64,000 bases of DNA from Planctomycetota bacterium. GTDB taxonomy: Bacteria > Planctomycetota > JACOTG01. Below, piece after piece: positions 41,244 through 50,815 of this stretch (position 1 is its first letter; each line of letters begins with the position of its first letter). The position numbers and the translations under genes are program-made. The stretch is from the NCBI GenBank assembly GCA_016178505.1, contig JACOTG010000002.1:17169-81168 (forward strand). The letters run 5' to 3'. Under the pieces are notes generated by a model that had not been told where the DNA came from, did not search any database, and worked only from the letters and a program-made list of their open reading frames with translations.

Positions 41244-43072
41244 GCGCCGCGCGGAAGCGGCCGGCGGTCTCCACGGTCGTCCCCGTCTTCAACGAGGAAG
41301 CGAACCTGCCGGCGCTGTTTCAGCGGCTCAGCTCGACTCTCGACAAGATCGGCGTCGACTACGAGATGATCTTCGTCGACGACGGCTCGAGCGATCGCTC
41401 ACTCGAACTGCTCGACGAGTTCGCGCGCCAAAACGATCGAGTCGTCGTGGTCGAGTTCGTGCGCAATTTCGGCCAGCATGCGGCCGTTTTCGCCGGCTTC
41501 GAACGCGCGCGCGGGCAAGTCGTCGTGACGCTCGACGCGGATCTGCAGAACCCGCCGGAAGAGATACCGAAGCTCCTCGCAAAGATCGCCGAGGGCTACG
41601 ACGTGGTGGGCGGCTGGCGCGCGGAGCGACACGACTCCGTGCTTCGAAAGCTCCCGAGCAAGATCGTGAACCGCGTCATGTCGAAGGTGACCGGCGTGAA
41701 GCTCAACGACTACGGGTGCATGCTGCGCGCGTACCGCCGGCCGGTCGTCAAGAGCATCTGCAAGTGCAACGAGATCTCGTCGTTCATCCCGGCGCTCGCG
41801 AACACGTTTGCCAAGCAAGGCAAGGTGTGTGAGGTGCCCGTCGATCATGCGGAGCGCGCGGCCGGCACGTCGAAGTACGGGCTCTTGAAGCTCATCAACC
41901 TGAACTTCGATCTGGTCACCGGCTTCTCGCGGCTGCCGCTCAAGATGACGACACTCCTCGGCGTGATCATCGCTCTCTTCGCGTTTGCGCTCGGCGCCTA
42001 CATCATCATCATGCGAATCTTGCGGGGCGAGAGCTGGGCGCAGTTCGGAGTGTTCACGCTCTTCGCCGTTCAGTTCTTCCTCGTGGGGATGCTCTTCGTC
42101 TTCATGGGGCTCATGGGCGAGTACGTGGGCCGCATCTACAGTGAAGTGCGTCGTCGTCCCCGCTACGTGATTCGAAAGATCCATCGGTTTCGGTTTCAGT
42201 CCGGGACCGAAGGCCACGCCTGCCTGAGCGAACTCCTCGGGCTCGGTGAGGAGGTGGTCGGGGTCGTCACGCACCACGACGACCCCGGCGAGGAAATCTA
42301 CTTTCGCTCGGTCGGTGACCTGGCCGAGCGTCGGGGGATTCCCTGCTTTCGGCCGGACGATGCCAACGAGCCCACGTTCGTCGAGAGGCTTCGCGCGCTC
42401 CGGCCGGACATCATCTATTCCTTCTACTACCGCCGCCTCCTCGACGACCCGATCCTCGCGCTCGCGCCGAAGGGCGCGCTGAACCTGCATGGATCGCTCC
42501 TCCCCAAGTATCGGGGGCGATGCCCCGCGAACTGGGTGATCATCCATGGGGAGTCGCGAACGGGAGTCACGTTGCACTACATGACGCGACGCGCGGACGC
42601 GGGCGACGTCGTCGCGCAAGAGGTGGTGCCGATCGCTCCACGCGAGACCGCACTGACGCTCATGGGCAAGCTCGAAGCGGCGGCAGTCGTGCTCCTCCGC
42701 CGCACCGTGCCGCTCCTTCGCACCGGCACGGCACCGCGCGTTCCGCAGGATTCGACGCAGGTCACGACCTTCGGCGGGCGTCGGCCGGAGGACGGCAGAA
42801 TCGATTGGTCGCAATCCGCGGTCGCGATCGACCGGCTCGTCCGAGCTGTCACGCATCCTTATCCGGGCGCCTTCACCATCGCGGGTGAAAAGAAGATCCT
42901 CGTGTGGGAGTCGCTGCCGCTGCCGCCGCGTTCGGGCGCCCGTCCGCTTCGCCCCGGTGAGTGGTCGGGCGACGTCGTTGGAACGGGCGACGGGCTCCTG
43001 CGAATCGTCCGCTGCCAACTCGAAGGTGAACGCGAGACGTCTGGACTGCAGCTCGCCGCGGAGGCGTCATGA
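41240..43072 (+). CDS. ArnC glycosyltransferase fused to ArnA-type formyltransferase
   Basis: A 610-residue fusion starting at GTG. Residues 1 to about 312 are ArnC-like: a GT2 domain (STVVPVFNEEANLPALF, TLDADLQNPPEEI) and two membrane helices (about 236-256, 270-292) ending GEYVGRIYSEVRRRP. Residues about 320-600 are a formyltransferase like the N-terminal half of ArnA: THHDDPGEE, IIYSFYYRRLL, NLHGSLLPKYRG and RRADAGDVV. Asn415, His417 and Asp453 have exactly the spacing of the catalytic Asn102, His104 and Asp140 of E. coli ArnA. It would formylate UDP-Ara4N and transfer Ara4FN to undecaprenyl phosphate. The junction lacks a clear first beta strand of the formyltransferase; the +1 frame from 42183 reads IGFGFSP, so an indel is possible. 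Confidence 0.8.
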   Translation: MSAARKRPAVSTVVPVFNEEANLPALFQRLSSTLDKIGVDYEMIFVDDGSSDRSLELLDEFARQNDRVVVVEFVRNFGQHAAVFAGFERARGQVVVTLDADLQNPPEEIPKLLAKIAEGYDVVGGWRAERHDSVLRKLPSKIVNRVMSKVTGVKLNDYGCMLRAYRRPVVKSICKCNEISSFIPALANTFAKQGKVCEVPVDHAERAAGTSKYGLLKLINLNFDLVTGFSRLPLKMTTLLGVIIALFAFALGAYIIIMRILRGESWAQFGVFTLFAVQFFLVGMLFVFMGLMGEYVGRIYSEVRRRPRYVIRKIHRFRFQSGTEGHACLSELLGLGEEVVGVVTHHDDPGEEIYFRSVGDLAERRGIPCFRPDDANEPTFVERLRALRPDIIYSFYYRRLLDDPILALAPKGALNLHGSLLPKYRGRCPANWVIIHGESRTGVTLHYMTRRADAGDVVAQEVVPIAPRETALTLMGKLEAAAVVLLRRTVPLLRTGTAPRVPQDSTQVTTFGGRRPEDGRIDWSQSAVAIDRLVRAVTHPYPGAFTIAGEKKILVWESLPLPPRSGARPLRPGEWSGDVVGTGDGLLRIVRCQLEGERETSGLQLAAEAS

Positions 43073-43728
43073 GCACGGTCGAGGCACCGGCGCTTCCCGA
43101 GGTGCGACCCGAGGTCGTTCGCGGCGAGACGCCGTCCGCTCGAATCGGTGCCGTGCTCTTCAAGGTGCGCGGGTTCACGCCGGTGCCCTTCTATCTCGCG
43201 GGAATGCTCGTGCCATGGATGCGCGAGCCGAGATGGCAGCTCGCATGGGCGATCGGATTGCCTCTGATCGTGATCGGCGAGGCGATTCGCCTCTGGTCGA
43301 TCGCCCACATCGGACGCAGCGCGCGAACGCGGAAGGTGAAGGGGCGGAAGCTCGTGGCGAGCGGACCGTACGCTCTCGTCCGAAATCCCCTGTATGTCGG
43401 CAACGTGACCATCTACCTCGGGATCACTGCGGCATCCGGGCTCTTCTGGCTCGTGCCGCTGACTCTTCTTTGGTTCGCGTTCCAATACCATTGCATCGTG
43501 GCATGGGAGGAAGGCATCTTGCGTGAACGGCAAGGTGACGCTTACCTCGACTACATGAGCGTCGTGCCTCGGTGGATGCCGATGTGGCCGCAGGAGGGGC
43601 TTGGCACGGGGCCCGGCTATCCGTTCTCGGAGGTTCTTTTCCGCGAGCGCGATTCGCTCCTCGGTGTGATCGGCGTGACGCTGCTTCTCGCAGCGCGCGA
43701 GTGGGCGCGCCACGCCGGCTGGTTCTGA
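43069..43728 (+). CDS. ICMT/PEMT-like membrane methyltransferase
   Basis: A 219-residue membrane protein with four or five helices and the isoprenylcysteine carboxyl methyltransferase/phospholipid methyltransferase signature: SGPYALVRNPLYVGN, then WEEGILRERQGDAYLDYMS and VPRWMP. In this family those residues bind SAM at the cytosolic face. The substrate is unknown; bacterial members act on lipids, heavy metals context or small molecules. Its place between the formyltransferase fusion and the decarboxylase, coupled to the former by ATGA, suggests methylation of a lipid-linked sugar or lipid intermediate in the arn pathway, which is not part of the known E. coli route. Confidence 0.75.
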   Translation: MSTVEAPALPEVRPEVVRGETPSARIGAVLFKVRGFTPVPFYLAGMLVPWMREPRWQLAWAIGLPLIVIGEAIRLWSIAHIGRSARTRKVKGRKLVASGPYALVRNPLYVGNVTIYLGITAASGLFWLVPLTLLWFAFQYHCIVAWEEGILRERQGDAYLDYMSVVPRWMPMWPQEGLGTGPGYPFSEVLFRERDSLLGVIGVTLLLAAREWARHAGWF

Positions 43729-43745
43729 CAGAGAGAGGGAAAACA

Positions 43746-44795
43746 ATGAACGTTCTCATCACTGGAGGTGCGGGCTTCTTGGGGTCGCATCTCGGCGACT
43801 GGTTCCTCCAGCGAGGGCACACGGTCTATGCGCTCGACATAGCCAGCGACGCGAAGATCCGGCACAACCTCGAGAACACGAGGTTCCATTTCATCCCGGA
43901 CTCCTTCCTGAACGTGGATATCCTCGAGAACCTCGTGGCGAAGTGCGAGCTGATCTATCACCTGGGCGCGGTCGTCGGCGTCGAGCACTACGTTTCCGAT
44001 CCTTACAAAGTGCTCAACGTGAACGTGAACGGCATTCAGAACATCCTGCGGCTCGCGCATCGCTACGACCGCAAGGTCGTCTTCTCCTCGACCAGCGAAG
44101 TCTATGGGCGAAACCCCAAAGTGCCGTGGAAGGAGGACGACGACCGCGTGCTCGGGTCGACGCGGATCGACCGCTGGTGCTACTCGACGAGCAAGGCCGT
44201 CGGAGAGCACTTCTGCCTCGCTTACAAGAAAATGGGCCTGCGCACCGTGATCCTTCGGTACTTCAACGTCTACGGCCCGCGTCTCGATGCCGTCGACAAG
44301 GGTCGCGTCGTGACGATCTTCCTCGGTCAGCTTTTGCGCGGCCAACCGATCACGGTCGTTGGAAACGGCTCGCAGACGCGCAGCTTCACCTATAGCGAGG
44401 ACGCGATCGAGGCCACCGCGCAAGCGGGGCTGCGCAAGGAAGCGGACGGCGAAATCTTCAACATCGGCACCGACGTCGAGACCTCGATGCTCGAGTTGGC
44501 CAACGTCATGAGAGATGTCTTCGGCGGCCCCGCGAAGATCGAGTTCGTCCCGCAGCAAAAGATCTACGGAAACTCCTACGAGGACATTCAGCGCCGCGTC
44601 CCCGACGTCACGCGCATGAAAACCATTCTCGGCGTCACACCCAAGGTGGGATTGCGCGAAGGGCTCCGCCGGACCATCGAGTGGTTCAAGGAGAGCGAAG
44701 GCTGGATCGAGCCCAAGCCGGCGAAGAAGGCCGCCGCGAAGAAGCCGATGGTCAAGAAGGCGCCGTTCGCCTCCACGAAGAAGGCGAAGGTGTGA
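43746..44795 (+). CDS. Extended SDR: UDP-glucuronate decarboxylase (ArnA C-terminal domain-like)
   Basis: A 349-residue NAD-dependent sugar-nucleotide enzyme. LITGGAGFLGSHL is the dinucleotide fold, STSEVYG supplies the Thr-Ser-Glu set in which the Glu marks decarboxylases such as ArnA and UXS, YSTSK gives Tyr and Lys, and RRVPDVTR holds the late arginine of that group. It would oxidise and decarboxylate UDP-glucuronate to the UDP-4-keto-pentose used by ArnB. In E. coli this activity is fused to the formyltransferase; here it stands alone. The C-terminus bears a 25-residue Lys/Ala/Pro tail (PKPAKKAAAKKPMVKKAP) unusual for this family. The ribosome site GAGAGAGGG precedes the ATG. Confidence 0.8.
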   Translation: MNVLITGGAGFLGSHLGDWFLQRGHTVYALDIASDAKIRHNLENTRFHFIPDSFLNVDILENLVAKCELIYHLGAVVGVEHYVSDPYKVLNVNVNGIQNILRLAHRYDRKVVFSSTSEVYGRNPKVPWKEDDDRVLGSTRIDRWCYSTSKAVGEHFCLAYKKMGLRTVILRYFNVYGPRLDAVDKGRVVTIFLGQLLRGQPITVVGNGSQTRSFTYSEDAIEATAQAGLRKEADGEIFNIGTDVETSMLELANVMRDVFGGPAKIEFVPQQKIYGNSYEDIQRRVPDVTRMKTILGVTPKVGLREGLRRTIEWFKESEGWIEPKPAKKAAAKKPMVKKAPFASTKKAKV

Positions 44796-44799
44796 GACC

Positions 44800-45753
44800 G
44801 TGACCGTCGCGCCGCCGGGCGCCCGCGTCGTCGCGATCAAGGTCGACGTCGACACCTATCGCGGCGCTAGGGACGGCATCCCGCGCCTCCTTCGCGCGCT
44901 CGAGGAGGCGCGGGCGCGCGCGACGTTTTTCGTCACGTTCGGCCCCGACCATTCCGGTCGCGCCGTGCTGCGCGTGTTCACGCGGAAGGGCTTCCTGAAG
45001 AAGATGCTCCGCACGAACGCGACCAAGACGTACGGCTTGTCGACGATGCTCAGTGGCACTCTTCTGCCTGGGAAGCTCGTCGGCGCGGGCTGCCCCGATC
45101 TCCTTCGCGACATCGACGCTGCCGGACACGAAGTCGGTATTCATGGTTGGAACCATGTTCGGTGGCACGATCGCCTGTTCCGCATGACCAAGGACGAGGT
45201 GCGCGAGGAGTATCGGCGCGCCGTCGACGCGTACGTCGTTGCGCTCGGTCGTCCACCGAAGTCGGTCGCCGCTCCTGCGTGGCGTTGCACGGCGGAGAGC
45301 CTCTCGGTGCAGGACGAGATGAACCTCCTCTACGCATCGGATCCGCGGGGAACGGAGCCGTTCTTCCCGCGCATCGGTTCTCAGACCTTCCGCACGATTC
45401 AAGTGCCGACGACATTCTCCACGCTCGACGAGATGCTCGGTCGCGACGGCGTCACGGAGAACAACGTCCATGAAGCACTCCTTCGGGAGTGGGACCCGTC
45501 GCGTCTCGCGGTGCACACGATCCACACCGAGGGTGAAGGCAGCGCTTATCTCGACTCGTTCCGCCGCTGGCTCGCGCTCGCCCGGGAACGCGGCGCCGAG
45601 TTCGAGCGGCTGGATCGCATCGTGCCACAGTGGCTGGCGCAGCCGAGCGACATCCCGGTCTGCGAGGTCGTTCGCAAGGAGATCCCGGGGCGAGCCGGCG
45701 AGGTGTGCGTCCAGGAATCGACCGCCGTCGAGGCCGCTGCGCACCGCCGGTAG
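44800..45753 (+). CDS. arnD: ArnD-like polysaccharide deacetylase (deformylase)
   Basis: A 317-residue NodB-fold deformylase starting at GTG four bases after the decarboxylase stop. It tracks ArnD closely: KVDVDTYRGARDGIPRLL with the catalytic Asp and metal Asp, FGPDHSGR, KMLRTNATKTYGLSTMLSG, and HEVGIHGWNHVRWHDR with the metal histidines. TIHTEGEGSAY is the usual late His motif. ArnD removes the formyl group from undecaprenyl-phosphate-Ara4FN at the membrane, making the donor for ArnT. No ArnE/ArnF flippase gene is seen in the window, so that step is either encoded elsewhere or done by another protein. It ends the operon. Confidence 0.85.
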   Translation: MTVAPPGARVVAIKVDVDTYRGARDGIPRLLRALEEARARATFFVTFGPDHSGRAVLRVFTRKGFLKKMLRTNATKTYGLSTMLSGTLLPGKLVGAGCPDLLRDIDAAGHEVGIHGWNHVRWHDRLFRMTKDEVREEYRRAVDAYVVALGRPPKSVAAPAWRCTAESLSVQDEMNLLYASDPRGTEPFFPRIGSQTFRTIQVPTTFSTLDEMLGRDGVTENNVHEALLREWDPSRLAVHTIHTEGEGSAYLDSFRRWLALARERGAEFERLDRIVPQWLAQPSDIPVCEVVRKEIPGRAGEVCVQESTAVEAAAHRR

Positions 45754-45791
45754 CATTCCGTTCCATCGCGACGCGCTGCCGCTCGATTCGT

Positions 45792-45820
45792 TTGACCCGC
45801 GCGACGGTCACGGTTACCTT
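45792..45820 (+). promoter_or_regulatory. Possible sigma70 promoter of the metalloprotease gene
   Basis: TTGACC (45792-45797), 17-bp spacer, TACCTT (45815-45820), about 95 bp before the ATG at 45915. Confidence 0.4.
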
Positions 45821-45914
45821 GCGTCCTTCGACCTTCTCGGGCGTTCCTTCCATCACACATCAGGGGTCTTGCCATCGCCGCGTGCGTTCTTGCCGCGACG
45901 ACACGAGAAGGGTC

Positions 45915-48032
45915 ATGTCGATTCTCCACGTCGTTCCGCTCCTCGCTCTCGTTGCGCCCGTCGAGACGGCACCCGACATGGCGCTTCGATTCGTCGAATC
46001 TCACGCGAGTCTCTTTCGCGCAAGATCGACCGAGCTTCGCCTCGACTACTCCGCGCGCGCCGCGAACCGGACCTACGTCGTCTTCGAACAGGCTCTGCGA
46101 GGAGTGCCCGTGCTCGGGAGCCAAGTCGTCTTTCGAGTCTTGGCGAACGATTGCATCCAAGCATTCGACGAACGGGGGACGATCGCCAACCTGGACATCG
46201 ACCTCGCCCCCCACGTCTCCTGTGCCGATGCAGAAGACGCGTTCCTCGATCGGCTGCTCGAAGACGGATCCATCGAGGACTCGACGACGTTTCGATTCGA
46301 CGACCCGACGCTCGCCATTCGGCCCGACGGCTCGGGAAGCCGGCTCGTTTGGCGCGTCCGCGTCTCGACGAGCGATCCGCTGGGCGCGTGGATCGGAATC
46401 GTCGACGCCCGAAGCGGCGAGACGCTCGACTCGACGAGCGACCTCTACTCGACCGACGTCAGCGGATCGGTCGATGCGCGAGCGCTCGTGTCGAACTCCT
46501 GCTTCGGCGACCCGCTCGACGTCGCTGAACTTCGTCATCTGAACGTCCGAGTCGCGAACGCCGGCGCGAGCTTCACGGACGAAACCGGCGCGTTCACCAT
46601 CGCCAACGTCGATTCCTCCCCCGTGTTGCTCGTGGCGAATCTCACGGGTAGATGGATCGTCGTCAGCGATGCGACGAACCGCAATCTCTCCTGGAGCGGC
46701 TCGGTCACGCCGGGAAACCCGGTTGCCATCCACTTTCTCGCGAGCGGCGGCTCCGAGATCGAGCTCGCTCAGACGAACGCATATGTGCACGGGAACGGCG
46801 TCCACGATTTCGTGAAAGCGCATGCGACGGTCGCGGGAATCGACCGCGCGATTCCGTGCACTGTGAACGTCGCGAGCACGTGCAACGCTTTCTACTCGCA
46901 TGGCTCGATCACGTGTTTCCATTCGGGAGGCGGATGCAGCAACAGCGCGTCGGCTTCGGTCATTGCGCACGAGTACGGCCACTTCCTCGACGACGTCACG
47001 GGCGGGATCGCCGACGCCGCGCTCACTGAGGGAAATGGCGACATCCTGAGCCTGCTCTACACCGCGGATGCATGCGAATGGCGATGCATGCGGCCCGGCG
47101 ATGGCGCGTCGTGCGCGCGCGACAACTCCGCCGGAAGGATCTGGCCGGCGAACGAGTGCCACGGCGAGCCGCACTGCATCGGCCAGACGTGGGCCGGGTT
47201 CGCTTGGGATGCGCGTGCCAACCTGATCGCGGCACTCGGCGACGTCGAAGGTTCCCGCGTCGCCGCAGATCTGTTCCTCGCGACGTTTCTGGCGAATCCG
47301 CCGTCGATTCCCGACGCCGTTCGCGAAACGTTTCTCGCGGATGACGACGACGGGGCTCTCGGCAATGGAACGCCGCACGGCGCGCTGCTCGCCGACGCCG
47401 CGTCGCGCCATGGATTCACGGCGCCGCTTCCTCCGGCCATCGTCGCCTTGAGACCGAACGAGGGGCGGCCGTGCGGCGGCGAAGCCATCGAGGTCTTCGG
47501 CAGTGCCTTCCAGAGAAACGCAACCGTCGTTCGCTTCGGCGGAGTTCCGGCGACGGTGGTTTCGATCTCATCCAACGGCGCAACGGCGATCGTTCGTCCG
47601 CCTGCGCGTCCAGCCGGCGGTCCCGTCGCGGTGAGCGTCGTCACCCCGTACGGCTCGACGTCGATTGCCAACGGCTACGACTATCGATTCGCGGCCGATG
47701 CGACGATTCGCGAGGGCGGTCTCGCTCTTGGCCGCACGGCCACCCTCGACGTCGCCGGCGAACCCGACGCCGACTTCGTCGTGATCGCGGGCTTCGACGA
47801 TGCCGGCGCCGTGTTCGATGGCGTGTCGCTCGCACCGGGGCCCGCTCGAGTGATCGCCGACTCCATCGTCGGGACCGATCCACGGGCAAGCGCGTGCGGT
47901 TCATTTTCGAAGACTTTCGTCGTGCCCGCGCGCCCATCACTAGCGCTTCGTCACGTCTTCCTCCAAGGAGCGGTGCGCGTCGGCGGTGTGCTGCAGCGGA
48001 CGACCCTTCGCACGTTCACGATCGTTCCGTGA
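45915..48032 (+). CDS. Secreted zinc metalloprotease (fungalysin/thermolysin-like) with IPT/TIG domain
   Basis: A 705-residue exported protein. A short signal (residues 1-18) is followed by an FTP-like propeptide domain (YVVFEQALRGVPVLGSQVVF). The catalytic domain has VIAHEYGHFLDD with the zinc histidines His352 and His356 and the general base Glu353, and TEGNGDILS with Glu372 as third ligand. Two clusters of cysteines (CNAFYSHGSITCF; CEWRCMRPGDGASC) may form disulfides. Residues about 505-590 are an IPT/TIG beta-sandwich (IVALRPNEGRPCGGEAIEVF). The last 110 residues are a further beta-rich module. It likely degrades proteins outside the cell. The ATG at 45915 is chosen because it opens the signal peptide; there is GAAGGG upstream. 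Confidence 0.8.
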   Translation: MSILHVVPLLALVAPVETAPDMALRFVESHASLFRARSTELRLDYSARAANRTYVVFEQALRGVPVLGSQVVFRVLANDCIQAFDERGTIANLDIDLAPHVSCADAEDAFLDRLLEDGSIEDSTTFRFDDPTLAIRPDGSGSRLVWRVRVSTSDPLGAWIGIVDARSGETLDSTSDLYSTDVSGSVDARALVSNSCFGDPLDVAELRHLNVRVANAGASFTDETGAFTIANVDSSPVLLVANLTGRWIVVSDATNRNLSWSGSVTPGNPVAIHFLASGGSEIELAQTNAYVHGNGVHDFVKAHATVAGIDRAIPCTVNVASTCNAFYSHGSITCFHSGGGCSNSASASVIAHEYGHFLDDVTGGIADAALTEGNGDILSLLYTADACEWRCMRPGDGASCARDNSAGRIWPANECHGEPHCIGQTWAGFAWDARANLIAALGDVEGSRVAADLFLATFLANPPSIPDAVRETFLADDDDGALGNGTPHGALLADAASRHGFTAPLPPAIVALRPNEGRPCGGEAIEVFGSAFQRNATVVRFGGVPATVVSISSNGATAIVRPPARPAGGPVAVSVVTPYGSTSIANGYDYRFAADATIREGGLALGRTATLDVAGEPDADFVVIAGFDDAGAVFDGVSLAPGPARVIADSIVGTDPRASACGSFSKTFVVPARPSLALRHVFLQGAVRVGGVLQRTTLRTFTIVP

Positions 48033-48157
48033 ACCGGCGACGAACGGGCAGGCGAACGCACTCAAACGGGGGAAAACGGCCGTTTGCTTGGACTCGATCG
48101 TCGCCATCGGGGTCCATCGACGAAACGAGCTCAAGCCGCGAGGCGTCGCGTGCCGAT

Positions 48158-48185
48158 TTGACTCCACCTCCCTGGCTGCTACCAT
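48158..48185 (+). promoter_or_regulatory. Sigma70-type promoter of typA
   Basis: TTGACT (48158-48163), 16-bp spacer, TACCAT (48180-48185); the ATG at 48224 is 38 bases further. Confidence 0.45.
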
Positions 48186-48223
48186 AGGGAGCTTTTTCAA
48201 CCCTCTGGAAGATCATTCATACA

Positions 48224-50056
<1,833 letters not shown>

Positions 50057-50195
50057 GCGCGGTTCACGACCGCAACGAACCTCTGACGCGGAATTCATTT
50101 CGAGATGGAACCTCTCCCCACCGGCCTCCATATCAACCCGGAATAAGGGCACGCCATCCTGGACGACGGACCAGAAACCATCGGCATCTACGTGA

Positions 50196-50486
50196 TCTGA
50201 GTGGATCGCGACTCAGATCAACGGGACGCCCGTCGATAATTGCGCCTTCGATCAATCCGGACCGCACACGTTTTACACGGTCCTCGACGTCCCGCGTGCA
50301 CCCTGGTACGCGAACGAGCGACAGCATCCGTGCGTCGACGCGCTCGAGTTCACGATCGTCACATCTCCGGACCGAGAACCCGGCGCAGTACGTCGCCGCT
50401 TCGATCGATCGAAGCAGCCTTCCGGAAGCCAGGGTCGCGGGAACGGCAGCCAACATCTCGACGGCGAACACGCTGTCGCTACGGTG
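50196..50486 (+). pseudogene. Gene remnant (3' end of an exported-protein-like gene)
   Basis: One frame gives EWIATQINGTPVDNCAFDQ and continues into SGPHTFYTVLDVPRAPWY and QHPCVDALEFTIV. This has the composition of real protein, and I have the impression of a conserved protein of unknown function. The open frame begins after a TGA at 50193 with no start codon, and coherent reading ends near 50370. A second frame then reads QYVAASIDRSSLPEARVAG to a TGA at 50482-50484. I take it as a frameshifted remnant. Alternatives are chance or sequencing error. Confidence 0.4.
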
Positions 50487-50498
50487 AGGAGGGCCACC

Positions 50499-50815
50499 AT
50501 GAAGAACTCGAATGGACTCGCGCCGTCGGCGACGCGTCCGTCACTGATCGCGCTCGTTGCCTCGATACTCACGTCGTCATCGGCAGTCGCGATTGCTACA
50601 AGGCAGGAAGCCTCGTCGGCACTCAATCGCTGAGAGTCGTCGCGTCGAATCCACAACTTCTTTTCGATACGGCTTCGATCGATTTCAACGTGACGGCGCC
50701 AGAGCCGCATCGCGTCGATTCCGTCGCACTTTGCGCGCACCACGACGCGTTCGGACGACGTCTCGTGGCGCGCGCCGGCCAATCCGACGATCTGGCGTGC
50801 CGGAAGCCGGCAGAC
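50499..50815 (+). pseudogene. Gene remnant with intact start and signal peptide, then frameshift
   Basis: An ATG at 50499 with GTGAGGAGG just upstream opens a 44-codon ORF that is a convincing signal peptide (SLIALVASILTSSSAVAIA) and stops at 50633. From about 50600 another frame reads DCYKAGSLVGTQSLRVVAS, then PQLLFDTASIDFNVTAPEP, RVDSVALCAHHDAFG and a shift into the region of the opposite-strand gene. The natural join would lie between the signal peptide and this segment, so a frameshift probably broke a secreted protein gene. Together with the remnant just upstream, it marks 50.1-50.8 kb as decayed coding sequence. Confidence 0.42.

Noticed and set aside
42167..43072. Separate formyltransferase gene beginning at GTG 42167
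   Set aside because: That GTG is in frame with ArnC and no stop codon separates the two parts, so the sequence as given encodes a fusion.
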